Source of the DNA: Rhea pennata
Lineage: Eukaryota; Chordata; Aves; Rheiformes; Rheidae
Assembly: GCF_028389875.1 (NCBI RefSeq)
Contig: NC_084674.1
Location: forward strand, 12,991,501 to 13,055,500
Direction of reading: 5' to 3'
Length of the DNA: 64,000 nt
The position numbers and the translations under genes were made by a program. Under the pieces are notes generated by a model. That model was not told the origin of the DNA. It saw only the letters and a program-made list of their open reading frames with translations, and ran no database searches. Below, one piece after another: positions 1 to 11,800 of this stretch; within the stretch, counting starts at the first letter, position 1, and every line of letters starts with the position of its first letter.

Positions 1-2197
1 CGGATCTCCTTGGCAATCTGTGTCCAGCCCCTCAAGTGCAGCAGTGACCATGCCCTGAAGCAAGGGCACTTCCAGGTCTCCCCCAGCATGCAGCCCACAT
101 CCTGTTCCACCATTAGCTTAACTGCAGCTCAGCGCACCGAACGGCTGGCCACTGAGATGACACTGCTTTTACTAAAGGCTAGAGGGGTGGGGACTGGGGG
201 GCAAGAACCAGGAAAAGTAAGAAAAAGCTTGATTTTTCATTAGACATAAATGGCATCAATTTACTATTCAAACAAATTGAGTCTGCAGAGGGGAACTGAG
301 ACTCGAGCCCAAGCAGGCTGCGCCCACCAGTCCACCATGGACACCAGCATGTTGCTCCATCCTTTGCATCTCCATTGCCCAGACTGGGTGTAGGAAACAC
401 AGCTCAAGCCACTGCACAGAAGAGGATCTCAAGGCATCTTTGAAAGGTGCTGGGAGCTGAGAGCATTGAGTGCCCTGGTACACATCCATGCACCACAGGC
501 ATCAGAGAGGAAATGGGCTCACAGGGTGTCCACTGGCACCACAGATACCTTCACACACCAGCACCTTCAAACACATCTCTTGGGCTGATGTTTGATTTGG
601 GGAGCATGACTGTGCAACCTGCCCTTCTGGTCAACAGCTCTTCCTAACAACCATATCTTGGCCCATCAACCCAGGGGTGGACACCATCACTCCAAAGGTT
701 TGCAGCCAGGAAACTAATTCAGCCTTTTATCTGTCAAACCTAGGATGGGAAACAAAAGATACTCAAAAAACAGGGGGGGGGGAAGAGCCTCCCTCTCCTT
801 ATCACTGATCTCTGACTTAATCCATACAGGGATAATCTGCTCCTGGCTCAACACAATAAGGCTGATTCCCACCAGGGAGTGGCACAGGTAGGAAATATGG
901 CCCCTGGTGACTGACTGCTTGGCTCTGCCAGGACCTGGTGACTGGGCAATTCACCAGGCAAATCACTAAAAAGACAGCCAACATCACACCATCAGCTCTG
1001 CACATGAAAAAGGCAGGGTTGCACCTCACTTGAGGGCACCATTGATGGCCAGCACAGCAGAAAGCTGAGCAGAGCAGGGCAGCCAGCTTTTAACTGTGCT
1101 ATTGGACTTGCCAGACAGATCCTGAGGCCGCTGAGTAGACCTTGAAGAGCTCTGCTCAAGGAGCAGGGAGGCAGCCAGGTCTCATAAAAAAAAGGATTCC
1201 AGGAATGGGAATAGGTCACGATAGCTTTGGAGACAGAGTGAGAGCAGCCTTTACCCTTCTGGGAAAAGGCTGCGAATCCAAACCAGCCCCAGCCCAGAGC
1301 TGGGCAGGAAACTGCCCGGAAACATAATCAGTCTCTCGCCAGCCCTTTTGCCCAGCCCCAAGAGCAGCTCTCTGTGCACACAGGAAGGATACTCTGGTAG
1401 AAAGGATCAGCTGAGGGATGACAGCCATGCCCATACACCAAGTGATCTAACCCAGCCCCCCGTAGCAGTGATTTTCTGCAACTAGCCCAGGCAGGTGAAG
1501 CACAACGGGATGGTGAGGTCTCACTCCCTTGGCAAAGCAGCCACAAGGGACAGGGCTGCACAAAGCCCATGACCCCAGAGTGACAGACAGACAAGCAACC
1601 AAGAGCGGTATGAGGCTTACGTGACTCAAACCAAAAGCAAACCACAGCACAACCACAGCGCTATCTGCACCGCGTGGGGAGAGAAACAATACAGCAAACA
1701 CTGTCGCAAGGAGATTACCATCTAAATGAAACTTGATTTATGCACCAGCAACACACCACAGAGAGAGGAAAAGAAATAGGGAAAGGCAGCAGAGGCAGAA
1801 GCAGGAGCACAGTTATAGTGTGGGAACACCAAACCAGAGCATTGCTCTGCTGGGACAAGGGAGCAGGACAGGGAAATCATTTTCTCAGTGCATTTCTAAT
1901 TATTCATCGCTTCTATTTCTGGGAGCTGGTAGGAGAGCCAAAGGTCAGACTGCTGTGACAAAACAGGGTTAGAAAGCACAACAGGAGATTCCCAAATTAA
2001 TTTAGGGAACTATTACGCAGGGGCTGGAACAAAAGCAAAGCGAGGCAGAACTGGGGTGAGCGGAGAGCAGACGGATGATAGTCTGCAGAACTCCACAGAG
2101 ACTTCTGGTCCTAAATATATTTTAGCAGCAAGATCTTGTCCCAGTGCCCTGACACCAGTAGTGGCTTTGCCCAGTAAGATCTGCTGAAAGCAATCAG

Positions 2198-2201
<4 letters not shown>
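1..2201. other. Non-coding DNA, no gene recognised
   Basis: Mixed-composition DNA with scattered short open frames in every frame on both strands, none with a recognisable domain or a run of exon-like coding texture with splice sites. A run of ten G lies at 773-782. I see no recognisable interspersed repeat. It may be intronic to a gene whose promoter is the CpG island at 14.4-15.86 kb, but this is inference from position only. Confidence 0.6.

Positions 2202-2228
<27 letters not shown>
2202..2228 (+). repeat. Poly(A) run, 27 bases
   Basis: An uninterrupted run of 27 A. It could be the tail of a retrotransposed sequence, but I see no recognisable element body upstream and no obvious target-site duplication, so a plain mononucleotide microsatellite is equally likely. 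Confidence 0.9.
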
Positions 2229-2229
<1 letters not shown>

Positions 2230-3067
2230 GTAAGGTTGGTTTGTTTGCGTTGCTCTGTATGAAATGATTTGGGTTCCTGAGACCTGGGTCAAATTAAAGC
2301 AGGGGTCACCCCCACAGCCAATGAAGGCAGAAGGCAGCCCTGCAGAGCACAGACCTGCACAGCCCCATTTTGCCCCAGCAGTATCTGCGAGGGTGGCCAG
2401 GGAGGTGAGTCACGCTGGCCAAAGGCCACTTCCCTTCTCCTACACTGCTTCCAGCTCCGTGTAGAAGTCCCAGCACAACTAATGGCAGGGCTGGCATGCA
2501 GCAAGGTCCACACTTCAATCATGGCAGAGCTGCACCCAAGCTGCATCTCATCCTGAGGCAGAGACACCAGGGCAACCCTGGTCCCAGGGCAGCATCAGCT
2601 CTCCTCTGGCCGCACGCCAGCATGTCACAGGCCACTGGGATTAACATCTTGCTGTCTTCTTCGAGGACTGATTTCCCAGCTCCCCACTGCATGAGTTCGC
2701 CTACAGGAAGTGAGATCCCGCGCTGGAAACACGGCCACCAAAACTCATGGAAATCTCCGAACAGACATGCTGGAGCCAAGCCCAGGCCTGAAACGGGTTG
2801 CATTAAAATAATAGATCTCAGCCTGGGCTGTGCACGAATGCCAGCTCGAAGAGCAACGCAAACAGACCTAAAAATACATCCCATTATGCCGCCTGGGCAG
2901 CAAACTAAACGGCACAGAACATCCTGCAGCAGGGAGCAGCCCTGTGCACGGCCGGTTCAGCCCGCGGCCATGCAACCCGGAGCGGCCAGCGCACACGGGC
3001 AGCGCTGCCCGCGGCACAGCACGGCAGGCTTGTACTTATTTCGCATGTACACAAAGGGTTTTCTCTC
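2229..3067. other. Non-coding DNA, no gene recognised
   Basis: Moderately GC-rich DNA. A plus-strand frame stays open for about 200 codons (2496-3113), but it has low-complexity composition, no domain signature, and runs into the TG/TA microsatellite at its end, so I do not treat it as a gene. Confidence 0.55.
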
Positions 3068-3186
3068 ACACACATGTATACATATATATACACATACACA
3101 CATACATATGTAGAATACATATGTATGTGTGTGTGTGTATACATATATATATGCATATACATATATGTACGTATATACATATAAAA
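3068..3186. repeat. AT/TG alternating microsatellite forming a near-perfect palindrome
   Basis: About 120 bases of alternating purine-pyrimidine sequence built from CA/TG and TA steps. Its centre is an inverted repeat: the left arm at 3077-3112 pairs with the right arm at 3116-3151 across a 3-base loop (GAA), with 33 of 36 positions complementary by my count. Such sequence can extrude a cruciform and the TG part can adopt Z-DNA. It is expected to be length-polymorphic. Nearby short open frames rich in Tyr, Ile, His and Thr are translations of the repeat, not genes. Confidence 0.9.
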
Positions 3187-4977
3187 TCTCGGGAAACCTG
3201 CTGTCAGAAGCAAAGCTGACAATGCAATTGCACAACCACCAAATCCACCCCAGTCCCTTTTATCCCATGCTGGGAAGGAAATTTGCTAGTGCTTTCACCT
3301 CAAAAGTGAGGAAGAGGCCTACATTGTTTTAGACGCCGGTCACAGCTGCTCTGTGAACTGGATTGGGCAGGAACTTCTGCCGGCCTCGCTGCGGCCAACG
3401 CTCACACACACACCAACTTCAAAAGAGCCTTTCATCAAAAAGCCATTGCCTTGCCCTGCAAATGCCGGCATCCCACTTGCTTGCTAGTAAAGAGATGGAA
3501 ATGGGTTGCACCATCCTTCCCCTGAGGTTGTGGCTTCCCAATCCTGCTGTGCAGCCAGAAACCTGGGTTTGAGACGGGAGATTAAGCTTTGGGGAAACAG
3601 TCATCACTTTTGATAGCACAAAGCAGGACAACTGGGATGGAAAAAAACTTAACCTTAAAAGGCAAAGACCGGACTGAGCATTAAGGACCAGCTCTCCACT
3701 CATTCGGGGAGCGAGTCCAGAGCCAGCAACAGTGACAATGCTACAAAACAGCAATCTCCACCAGAACAACTGAAGCCACAGTTTGAAGCACACTGATGAT
3801 CGCAACAGCGCAGATCCACCTCGTGCATGCGCTCAGCTCGCTCTCCCACTGTCACGGCTGCAGGCGGATGAGCTGAACATCATTAGAGACCCCCTCACTT
3901 GGCGGGCTCACATCGCAGCATCCACTCCATCAGCAACGGCACACACCTGGGTGAGCCCTGGATGACTACTGGAGCCGCAGGCAGACCTACAGCGCTAGCA
4001 CTGGGAAAACATCCTTCTGCTCCAGGAGAAACTGCTCTCGAGGAGCTGAGATATGACTGTAAACTGCCCCAACAGTTTTACAGTCTCGCTAAAGAGGAGC
4101 GCTTTGGAAGAAAGCCTGGAAGACAGAACCGATGGGAATGAAAATCCTCATAAGTGACCCCCTGAAGGACAGGAGAAATGGGATCTAATGGGTCTTTATC
4201 TATAATCACTCTGAGTCACTTGCTGCTTTCAGCGATAGGAAACGGTCTGAGAAGGAACCAGCTCCATCTTCAAACGCACGAGCTGCCTGGCTGCCAATAA
4301 TTAGCAAAAGGGAGAGAAAGAGAGGGGGGTGATTATATGGAGAAGAGAAAAGCCCCAGGCCACAGGAGAGTCAGTCTCACAATACATTTGGTATATTTTT
4401 AGGTTTGCCTGCCTGGGAAAAGCCTTGCAACAATAAGAAAAGGCTGGTGGTGTTACAGAGCTAGGAGCTGTACTACATATGCAATCATCTGCAACAAGGC
4501 TAAACTTTAACTCCTTCCTTCGCCACACACATTAATTTAAAACAATTGCTTAGGGAACTCTCTCCTGTTCCCCAGCTAGCAAGTGAGTGAAATCATTACA
4601 AATCTCATCCCTGGCTCAAACCAAACCCTGATGAAATCAATGGCAAGCTCTGAAGCAGCCCGACTCCAATCTCAATTACAATCACATGTATCAGGAAAAT
4701 CTCTAGGGTCTTCAGAGCTCTCATTTCCTCCTGGGTCTCCTGCTATCCCACGGGCATGGGTGAGGGCAGCAGTCCTGCCGAGCCATCGCATGTGGACACA
4801 GCGGCTTCCGCTCCAGCTCTGGCAGGATTTCCTACGCAGCCTTGGGCAAGTAATTGAACCTCTTCTGTCCTGTCTGAGAAACACAACATGGAGAAGCAGT
4901 CATCTGTTGCTCAAGGGGACCTCATGAAGAGGTTTGAGCCTTCAGCCAAAGGGGCATAACAGAATTAGCAGCAAGGA
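3187..4977. other. Non-coding DNA, no gene recognised
   Basis: Ordinary mixed-composition sequence. The longest open frame (minus strand, 3419-3805) shows no domain or splice context. No repeat or RNA gene recognised. Confidence 0.6.
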
Positions 4978-4991
4978 GGGGGGGGGGGGGG
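4978..4991 (+). repeat. Poly(G) run, 14 bases
   Basis: Fourteen consecutive G. Runs of this length are unstable in replication and sequencing and can join a G-quadruplex. No neighbouring feature suggests a function. Confidence 0.9.
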
Positions 4992-5514
4992 AAGGCATTT
5001 TCTCAAGCACGCAATTCCCCCTCTCCAGCTCTCCACAAGAAGTCATATCGTACCAAGAAAAACTGATCTAGAGGCTACCACTTGCTCTCACATTTAAGAG
5101 ACTGTACACTGCCCTGCAGAAAACCATTCCCAAGCAGGGCCATGAGCATTTCTGAGATAGAAACACGGCCTTCCCCACACCACAACATTACAAGGCAGAG
5201 CAAAGAGCAAGGACAGTTTCAGCAAGTCCAGCCAGCAGCACTTATCCTTTCCATGGAAACCAGGCACACTCTTACTCATATTCCCCCCCCAATTATGTTC
5301 ACATCTCAGTGGCTGCCCCTTCCGTTATCTTCAGGTCACGCCTAGGTATCAAAGAACAGGCAGATCTGGGCTCCAGAAGGACTGCCAAGAGGTTTGCTTC
5401 ATACAGCCCACAAGCTGGATAAGTATTTCCCATCAGGAAACTGCATCCCATTTTTCCCTTGAGCATCTGTAGCCAAGCCATGAAGACCAGGACTGTCTGA
5501 TACTCGAGATGGAA
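4992..5514. other. Non-coding DNA, no gene recognised
   Basis: Mixed-composition sequence with a short C run near 5283-5290. Nothing else is recognised. Confidence 0.55.
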
Positions 5515-5830
5515 ACCAACACGCAGCCCACGGCCAACCAGCCGCCCACGGCACAGCCAGCTGCCTCCCCTCCCGCTTCGTGAGGCCACGACGCTCGCCA
5601 GCAGCCAGGGCTGCGCGCACAACATCTCATCTCGACTGAGGGCCGATCGGAGCCCGTCGGCGCAATCCACGCGGGGAGGTACGATCTCTGCAGCCCGCTG
5701 CTTGCAAAGCCCAAACCAGCCAAACCCCGCGCAGCGCTCGCCGCAGCCCTGCGCGCGGATCAGGCAGCGGGGAGCTAACAAGGCAGCCAGGCCACGCGCG
5801 GCAGGCTGAGCGCTCGGCTCGAGGGGAAAG
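5515..5830. other. Small CpG-rich patch
   Basis: A local rise in GC and CpG with many CG dinucleotides in about 300 bases, including CGCG and GCGCGCG strings. A minus-strand frame of 250 codons (5299-6051) crosses it, but has no recognisable domain and is most simply explained by the lack of stop codons in GC-rich DNA. It could be an alternative promoter or intronic CpG cluster; methylation or transcription data would decide. Confidence 0.45.
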
Positions 5831-7779
5831 GAGCCCGCAGAAAACAGGGGGCTCAGAATGACCTGAATTAAGATACGCAGCAGAACAGCGTTGGCTCCTG
5901 CTTCCGGATCAGAAGGATTTGGGGTGATAAAGCCCAGCCCCAAATCGAGCAAAGCAAAGAATATTGCGAGAGGGTGCAGGATTTCATGGAAAGTATCAAC
6001 ACACATGGGGCAAACTATGTGCACCTCACACATCCTACCAGGCTGTTGCACTGTGCAAGTGTCCTGAAAGCTAGCCCTGCTGGCAGGTCACCTCAAGTCC
6101 CACTAGACCCACAGAGAGCCAGAAGGAGACCTGCAAGCCAGATCTCCCAACAGCCTGCAGAGAAGTTCAACAAGAGAGGTCCTCTTGCCACCAGTTTCCT
6201 TCCCTTAGCTGACCTAGCTTCCAAACAGCTCACGGACACACTGAATGCACATTGCCTCCCCAAAAGTACATCTGCAGCTGGGGTTGGCTGCAGCCTCCTG
6301 GGCTCTGCACCCCTTCCCTGGCTCCCTGTCCCACCACTCTGCAGCAGGCCTGCTCCCTGCCATGGCAAACCTCTCCAAGGAGCAGAGCGTGCTTCCCAGA
6401 GGCCCCAGCTATTTTGAGCTTAGCTCATTAACGGTTCGGCTCCCTCAACAGCCTCATTTTGGAAAGGTCAGGAGGCAAAAGCAGCACCCAAGGAACATGC
6501 ACAAAGCCGCAATCGCAACCCGTCTTTTGCTTCTGCAGCTCTTGCCTTGTGGCTCCAATATCACATGCCATTTCCCCCCCCCCCCAACGTAGGATTTTTT
6601 TTTTTATTATTTTGTATTGCTCTACTCCTTAAAGCCTAGCTGGGGGCAGGCTTTGCCCTGCATATAGCTTTGCCCTCCCCTAGATCTGACCAGCCCCTCA
6701 TGTCAACCAAGATCAGCTTCGGGGAGAAGCTGTGGGAGCAGCGCAGCCCCTCGGGCTGCTACCACCAAGCACCCTCAGCCCAGCTGCGGCCCCACCGCCC
6801 GGGCTCCGTCGCAGGCCCAGGGGACCGCGCTGCCAGGCACACGCTAACATGCTCCCCGCTCCCCAACTCTGCTGCTTTGCAGCCTCTACCAAGCCAGGGC
6901 AGCCACAGGCACGAGCCGACGGCTCTCCCCTCCTCGGATCGATACACCTCTTGCAGCTTGGTTCTCCGGGGAGGCCTTTTCTCTCTCTCTCTTGAACACA
7001 TGCACGTGCCTCCCCACTTTGTAACCTACCCGGTACACAGCGATCCCAGCCTCCGCAAAGCCAGCGGGAGAGCTCTGCCTTCCCCAAACCTCAGAGCCAA
7101 TCCGAGCAGCCTCCCAACGAAGGGCTTGGACCGGAGGCTTTCCGTTTGCTGGATCTGCCCTGCTCCTGACAGGGCGACGCGGCTCCGGCGTTGTTTTAAT
7201 TCAGCACGAGTCCGGGCTGCTGCCGAGCCTCCCGCTCCTTTGCCCAGCCCCGCGCTGACACCAGCGTTCCTGCAGTCACGTGGCGAGCGGAGCGCTGCCG
7301 CCGGCGCGCAGAGCCCGCTTCAGCCCAGTTAGAACAGCTAGGGGTCCACCAACTTCTCCTCTCCCCCAAAAGCGATCTCCCCACCCCTAGCTAACCCTCA
7401 AGCTGAATCCGATTTTCCTTTCCTCGAGACCCCGCGTTCGCCCCCCTCCTCCTTTAAGCAATCGCTTTGCAGCAGGCTCTGTCCCAGCCCGGCTCACTGC
7501 TCCCGAAGCGCTGGGCAAACCAACGGAGAAGGGCCCTAGGAAGGCAAGCCAGATCTCAAAGCTGCTTCCATTTCAAAGGTCCTGGCTCTGCACAGCTCCG
7601 AGTTTTGTTTGCCCAAGGTGGAGCTGACCTGGGAGCAGTGAGACAGCCCAAGAGCTAGCAGCGTCTCGCTCAACAGCGAGACGGACAGCGAAGGAAACGG
7701 AGAGGGAGAAGCGCCTGAAAGCGATCCAACAGCAACAAAACAGAGGGGAAACTCTGCTTTGAGCGACTAACAGAGGCTT
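5831..7779. other. Non-coding DNA, no gene recognised
   Basis: GC-moderate to GC-rich DNA. It contains a C12 run (6574-6585) followed by a T11 run (6595-6605). The 220-codon plus-strand open frame at 6670-7332 is rich in Pro, Ser and Arg with no domain and no splice logic; I regard it as a chance frame. Confidence 0.55.
6574..6605 (+). repeat. Paired mononucleotide runs C12 and T11
   Basis: Twelve C at 6574-6585 and eleven T at 6595-6605, separated by nine bases. These are simple microsatellites. Confidence 0.85.
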
Positions 7780-7979
7780 CATTCGAACACAGGATGGGCC
7801 GCGAGTATCCAATAAAAACAGCGAGGCGCACGCATGCACAGAGTCAAAGGCTGCGCCTGCCCTCCGCGCTCCTGCCGGCAGCGCTGCAAAGAGGCGCGAG
7901 CCCCGAGCGGCAGCGCAGCCCCGCACGCGGACACGGCGCGCCAGGACGCTTCCACCCGAGAGCGTGTCTGCCTGGGACC

Positions 7980-7992
7980 GGGGGGGGGGGGG
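7980..7992 (+). repeat. Poly(G) run, 13 bases
   Basis: Thirteen consecutive G within the CpG-rich patch. No further function inferred. Confidence 0.9.
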
Positions 7993-8183
7993 TTTAACCC
8001 CAGCACACCTGGCCAAAGCAAACTCTGAAGCGTGGATGCAACACGTCCAGGACCCAGCTGCCTCCCCGCGCTTAGCGAGCTGTCCTGGCCAGAGGGGACG
8101 TGTGCATTTTCTGCTGCCTGCCAATCCCCTGCCAAAAACTCACTTTCTGCTAATGGAAGCGGCTGAAAGGTGCCTTCAGCAAG

Positions 8184-8191
8184 TGACGTCA
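8184..8191. promoter_or_regulatory. Perfect cAMP response element
   Basis: TGACGTCA, the full palindromic CREB/ATF site, in CpG-rich DNA. Full palindromic CREs bound in vivo usually lie in unmethylated CpG promoters, which fits the surroundings. Occupancy cannot be known from sequence. Confidence 0.55.
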
Positions 8192-8584
8192 CCCTGCAGA
8201 CAGCCAGGGAGCAGCTCGGCTCTGCACCGCGGCACGGCACGAGCGAGGGGTGAGACGCCCCGTGGCACCAAGCCCCAGCTCCGGCCTGGCAGCCGGGGCA
8301 CTTGCAGCACCTGCACGGCCCCGTGCAAGCTCACACGAGTCCCGCGTGCATCCCACCACCCCTCCCCGTGCTACACCGTGCGGGGCAGGACTTCTCCCGT
8401 GTGCGCCAGCCAGCCAGCCCAGGGGCACCGCTGCCACACAAATAATAAAAATCAGCAGCTCGTGCGGATTTAAGCCAGGCCTGCCGGAGGCTTTACGGGC
8501 TCGCCGACACACACGGGTGGCTCAGCGCAGGCTCTGCTTGGGAAGCGGAGCTGATCTCTCACCCGCCTGCCTTCCTGCGTCTCT

Positions 8585-8850
8585 CCTCCCCCATTTCTTC
8601 CCAATGACATCAGCCTGAAAAACAGGTTCTTGACTTCTGAAGAGCTCATCAGACAGTTTATTGTCCTGCTAAAGCGAGCAAAGCCCCCCGCACCGTCGAT
8701 GGAAATGATGTAGTCCTGGAGGAGCAGGACCCAGCGATAAGCGGCCGCGGGCTGACGCGTAACAGCCCGTGATCCTGTTTGCATGCCAGCACTTCTAGGA
8801 ATAAAAATGACTGAGCAGGAGACGGGGGTGGAAGGAGTGTGACACTGCTG
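8585..8850. other. Candidate conserved non-coding block or unassigned exon
   Basis: Sequence with a different texture from the GC-rich DNA around it: balanced composition, a TTTGCAT octamer-like string near 8778 and no low-complexity tracts. On the plus strand a pyrimidine-rich stretch ends in CAG at 8611-8613, like a splice acceptor, and one frame then stays open to a TAG at 8711-8713. The roughly 33-residue peptide is too short to recognise. It could be a regulatory element, a short terminal exon or chance. Cross-species alignment would separate these. Confidence 0.25.
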
Positions 8851-11800
8851 CACGGGAGAATGAATTTTAAACGTTTTATGAAGGCCTCGGCAGCTCTGAG
8901 CTTCCCAGCTACAAACGCCAGAGCTCACCTTACCAGAGCGCCACGTGCCGAGGGAATTACGCTCTCCCTTCTGCAGCGGGAATAATCTCCGGCCTTCCCT
9001 CCTGCCCTTGCCACAGGCTCTCACAAGGCTGTCCGTGCAGCTTAGCCTCACAGTCTGCCTGAGATCTGGTTAAGCACCACTACCCCGGTTTTACAAACGA
9101 GAAAGGGAGGGTCAGTTGGCCCAGGACGAATCCCTGCAAAATACACAATCTCCCAAGCTTGAGCTCCTGCCTTGGCTCCATCAACACTCAGGCACGAGGC
9201 AGCCCGATCCACCGAGCGAGACACAAAAGCCGAAAACCCAGGCCAGCTCGCGGGCTCTCCTGCTTCCCAGAGTCAGACAGCAAATCTGCAGCAAGGCCAG
9301 AACAAGACGGCAGGTCCAAACACCACCCAGCAAAGCCTTCAGAGGGCTGCAACGCCGGATTCTGACTAACGGGGAAAATTATTCGGCAAAGTGTCCCCTG
9401 TGCACCAGCCAAGCTCCAAGACTATTTTTAAACTCCTAAAATATTTTTGGGTTTTCCTTTTCCCCTGTTGAAACTAACAGTCTGCACAGGAAGACTGGAA
9501 CAACGGCCTATATATAAAGCACTGCTGAATGCACAAAGCAAACAACTTATTGCCATTATAATTACCTTAGATGTTATCTGCAGCTCTAACAGGGTCGGCA
9601 TTTGCAGAAGGAAATGTGGCTTTCGCATTGCATTGCACAGAGTCATTTGAAACACGAGATAATCCCTCCTCCCATCCCTGCCAGAAGAGCCGGCCACCAG
9701 CAGCACCCGCTCCCACCAGCGGCCGCAGACAAGATGAAAGAAGCCAGCAGGCATCTGGGCACCTACATCGCATGGGAAACTTCTTCCCTGAACATCGGCA
9801 CCGACCGGCATCCGCCTCTCCGCTCGCAAGGGATTTGGTTCTGCAAGAGCCTGAATATTTTGACACACAAGCAGTTGCTTAACTAAGCACATAAGGCAAA
9901 GGGACTCTCAGAGCTTCTACAATTACACAAACGCTTCAAGATTTGCCTGGATTGGGGCCAGAGGCCCCACATCGCAGAGGATCAGGCCCCGGATACAAGC
10001 GGGGAGAAAGCGCAAGGCATAGAGAGACACTGGAGTCAGTTCAGACAGCAAGGATCTAAGCCGACTTCCTGTTAATGGTATTAAAACAAGCCTCTCTCCT
10101 AACCCCTCGTACGCTGGACTGCAGCTCTGCTTCACTGAACTCTTAAGAAAACATGAATCACTCAACATTTATCAGTTCAAAACACCCGTGCAATTAACAA
10201 GATTTTTTTTCCCTCCAGTATAATTATATACATTTTAATGCAATTACCACCCCTGTATTTTGTACATTAAACAGTAGGCAACCAAAGGAAGAGAGAGACT
10301 TTATTTTTCTTGGCTGAGCATTTCTGAAAATAATAGTACACTGCAAAACAGCTTTGGTAGAAAGGTTTTATCTCTACAAGAGAAAGCGGGGTGGTGGGGG
10401 AAGGACTCAGAAAACAGAAGGGCGGAACAAGAGAACTGCTGAAAGGAAAGCAAAATTGCAAAGTCCATCTATGCCGTTCTCACTTGCCTGTCACTACGTG
10501 CAGCCACACGTGGGAAGCGCCCCTGACACCACGGGCAGGTCCTGGAAGTATCCCCTGTGCCCCAGCGCCTGCCTCCATCCTCCGCAGCCCAAGAGAAGGA
10601 AAACCCAATCAAGCAAATGGTCATCGGATGCTGGGCCCCCAAAGCCGGGGTCATTAGCCAGATTAAAGTTCCCGAGCTCCGGCCAGCAGCACCGATAGCA
10701 AAGTGCAGCTAAACTGCCCAAATTGGATTACTACTACAGCTCGGTCTCCATGCCAAGTTGACCGGCAGATTGCGGGATACTCGAGACAGCGCACGCTCCC
10801 AGTGCCCCGAGGCCGATCTGTGAGCTGCCGGCAGGGAGACGCAGGAGAGGCTGGGGAGGAGACGAGACAGCAGATAGCCGGGCGGCTGCTCAGCCCCACG
10901 GACGCAGAGGAGACGGTCCCCGCACAGCGGGCTCCCCGGAGCACGCAGCCTGTCACCCGTATTGCTGCAATGCTCTCACCTCCAGGCACTTTCTCCAGCT
11001 AAAGCCCTTGCAACGCTTCGCTCAACAAGCGGAGAAGACAGCTGGATGCAGCAAGGACCTGTCCCACTTGCAGCATGTTGCATCTCAGTACCAGGACCCA
11101 AAACCTACCCCAGAGACGACCAAGCACCAACCCACGGAGCAGGGGGCACGCAGCTCCCTTTGCTGCAAAGGCCAGGCCACTCCAGAATACGTTCACCCTC
11201 AGGAGAGAGGGTTCATCCGAATTAGTCTGCCTTATGTCACACTTGTCACTCAAGGAGGTTTAAGAGGAGAAAGGAGCAGAAGCCTTTATATTCGAGGGCA
11301 AGCTTGACAGTCAGGACATGGAGTTTGTTCTACAGACTCAAACATCTCAGCACATAGGCAACAAGAAGGCGTGCCAAGCCTTTGCCGAAGGGAAAATAAA
11401 CTTATGAGTGTTTTTAATTCAGGTTTTAAATGGTGACTTCCCCCTGGAACAAAGGCTGGAGACAACCGTAGGAATGGATGCTCTGAAGAGCAACACAGAC
11501 ACCGTCTGGGTTCCTGGATGTGCTCCCACCAGCAGGTTCGAAGACGTGTGTTTTGGCTACACAACACACCGAGAGCAGGGAAGATGAGCCATATCTGCCC
11601 GTACCTGGCACAGACGCCATCAGAATTTATTTACTGACTCGAGCTTTCTCCTCCATGATACACATGACATTTGCTCAAACCTAACTTCCAAGTAGAGCTG
11701 GAGGAACACGTTGTGGCGTTTACACGCGCTGTTCTGCTCTGCCAGAACTAAGACAAGGCATGGGCTGAGGCTGTGTGCCAGATATGGCATCAAAACACAC

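Larger units (their letters stand above)
7780..8560. promoter_or_regulatory. CpG-rich region with CCAAT and CRE motifs, possible minor promoter
   Basis: CpG density is high through about 800 bases. A CCAAT motif at 7809-7813 runs directly into an AATAAAA string, a second CCAAT lies at 8121-8125, and a perfect palindromic cAMP response element lies 58 bases further on. CCAAT (NF-Y) and CRE (CREB/ATF) together are common in CpG-type vertebrate promoters. No start site, TATA box of clear quality, or downstream coding exon can be assigned, so promoter status is inference. Confidence 0.4.

Noticed and set aside
2202..2228. Poly(A) runs (also near 20.1, 25.9, 26.4 and 63.5 kb) as retroelement tails
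   Set aside because: No recognisable LINE, SINE or processed-gene body next to them and no clear target-site duplications.
5299..6051. 250-codon minus-strand open frame
   Set aside because: No domain, overlaps open frames on the other strand, and crosses a CpG patch that lacks stop codons.
9510..9518. TATATAAAG as a TATA box
   Set aside because: No initiator, downstream exon or CpG context supports a promoter there.
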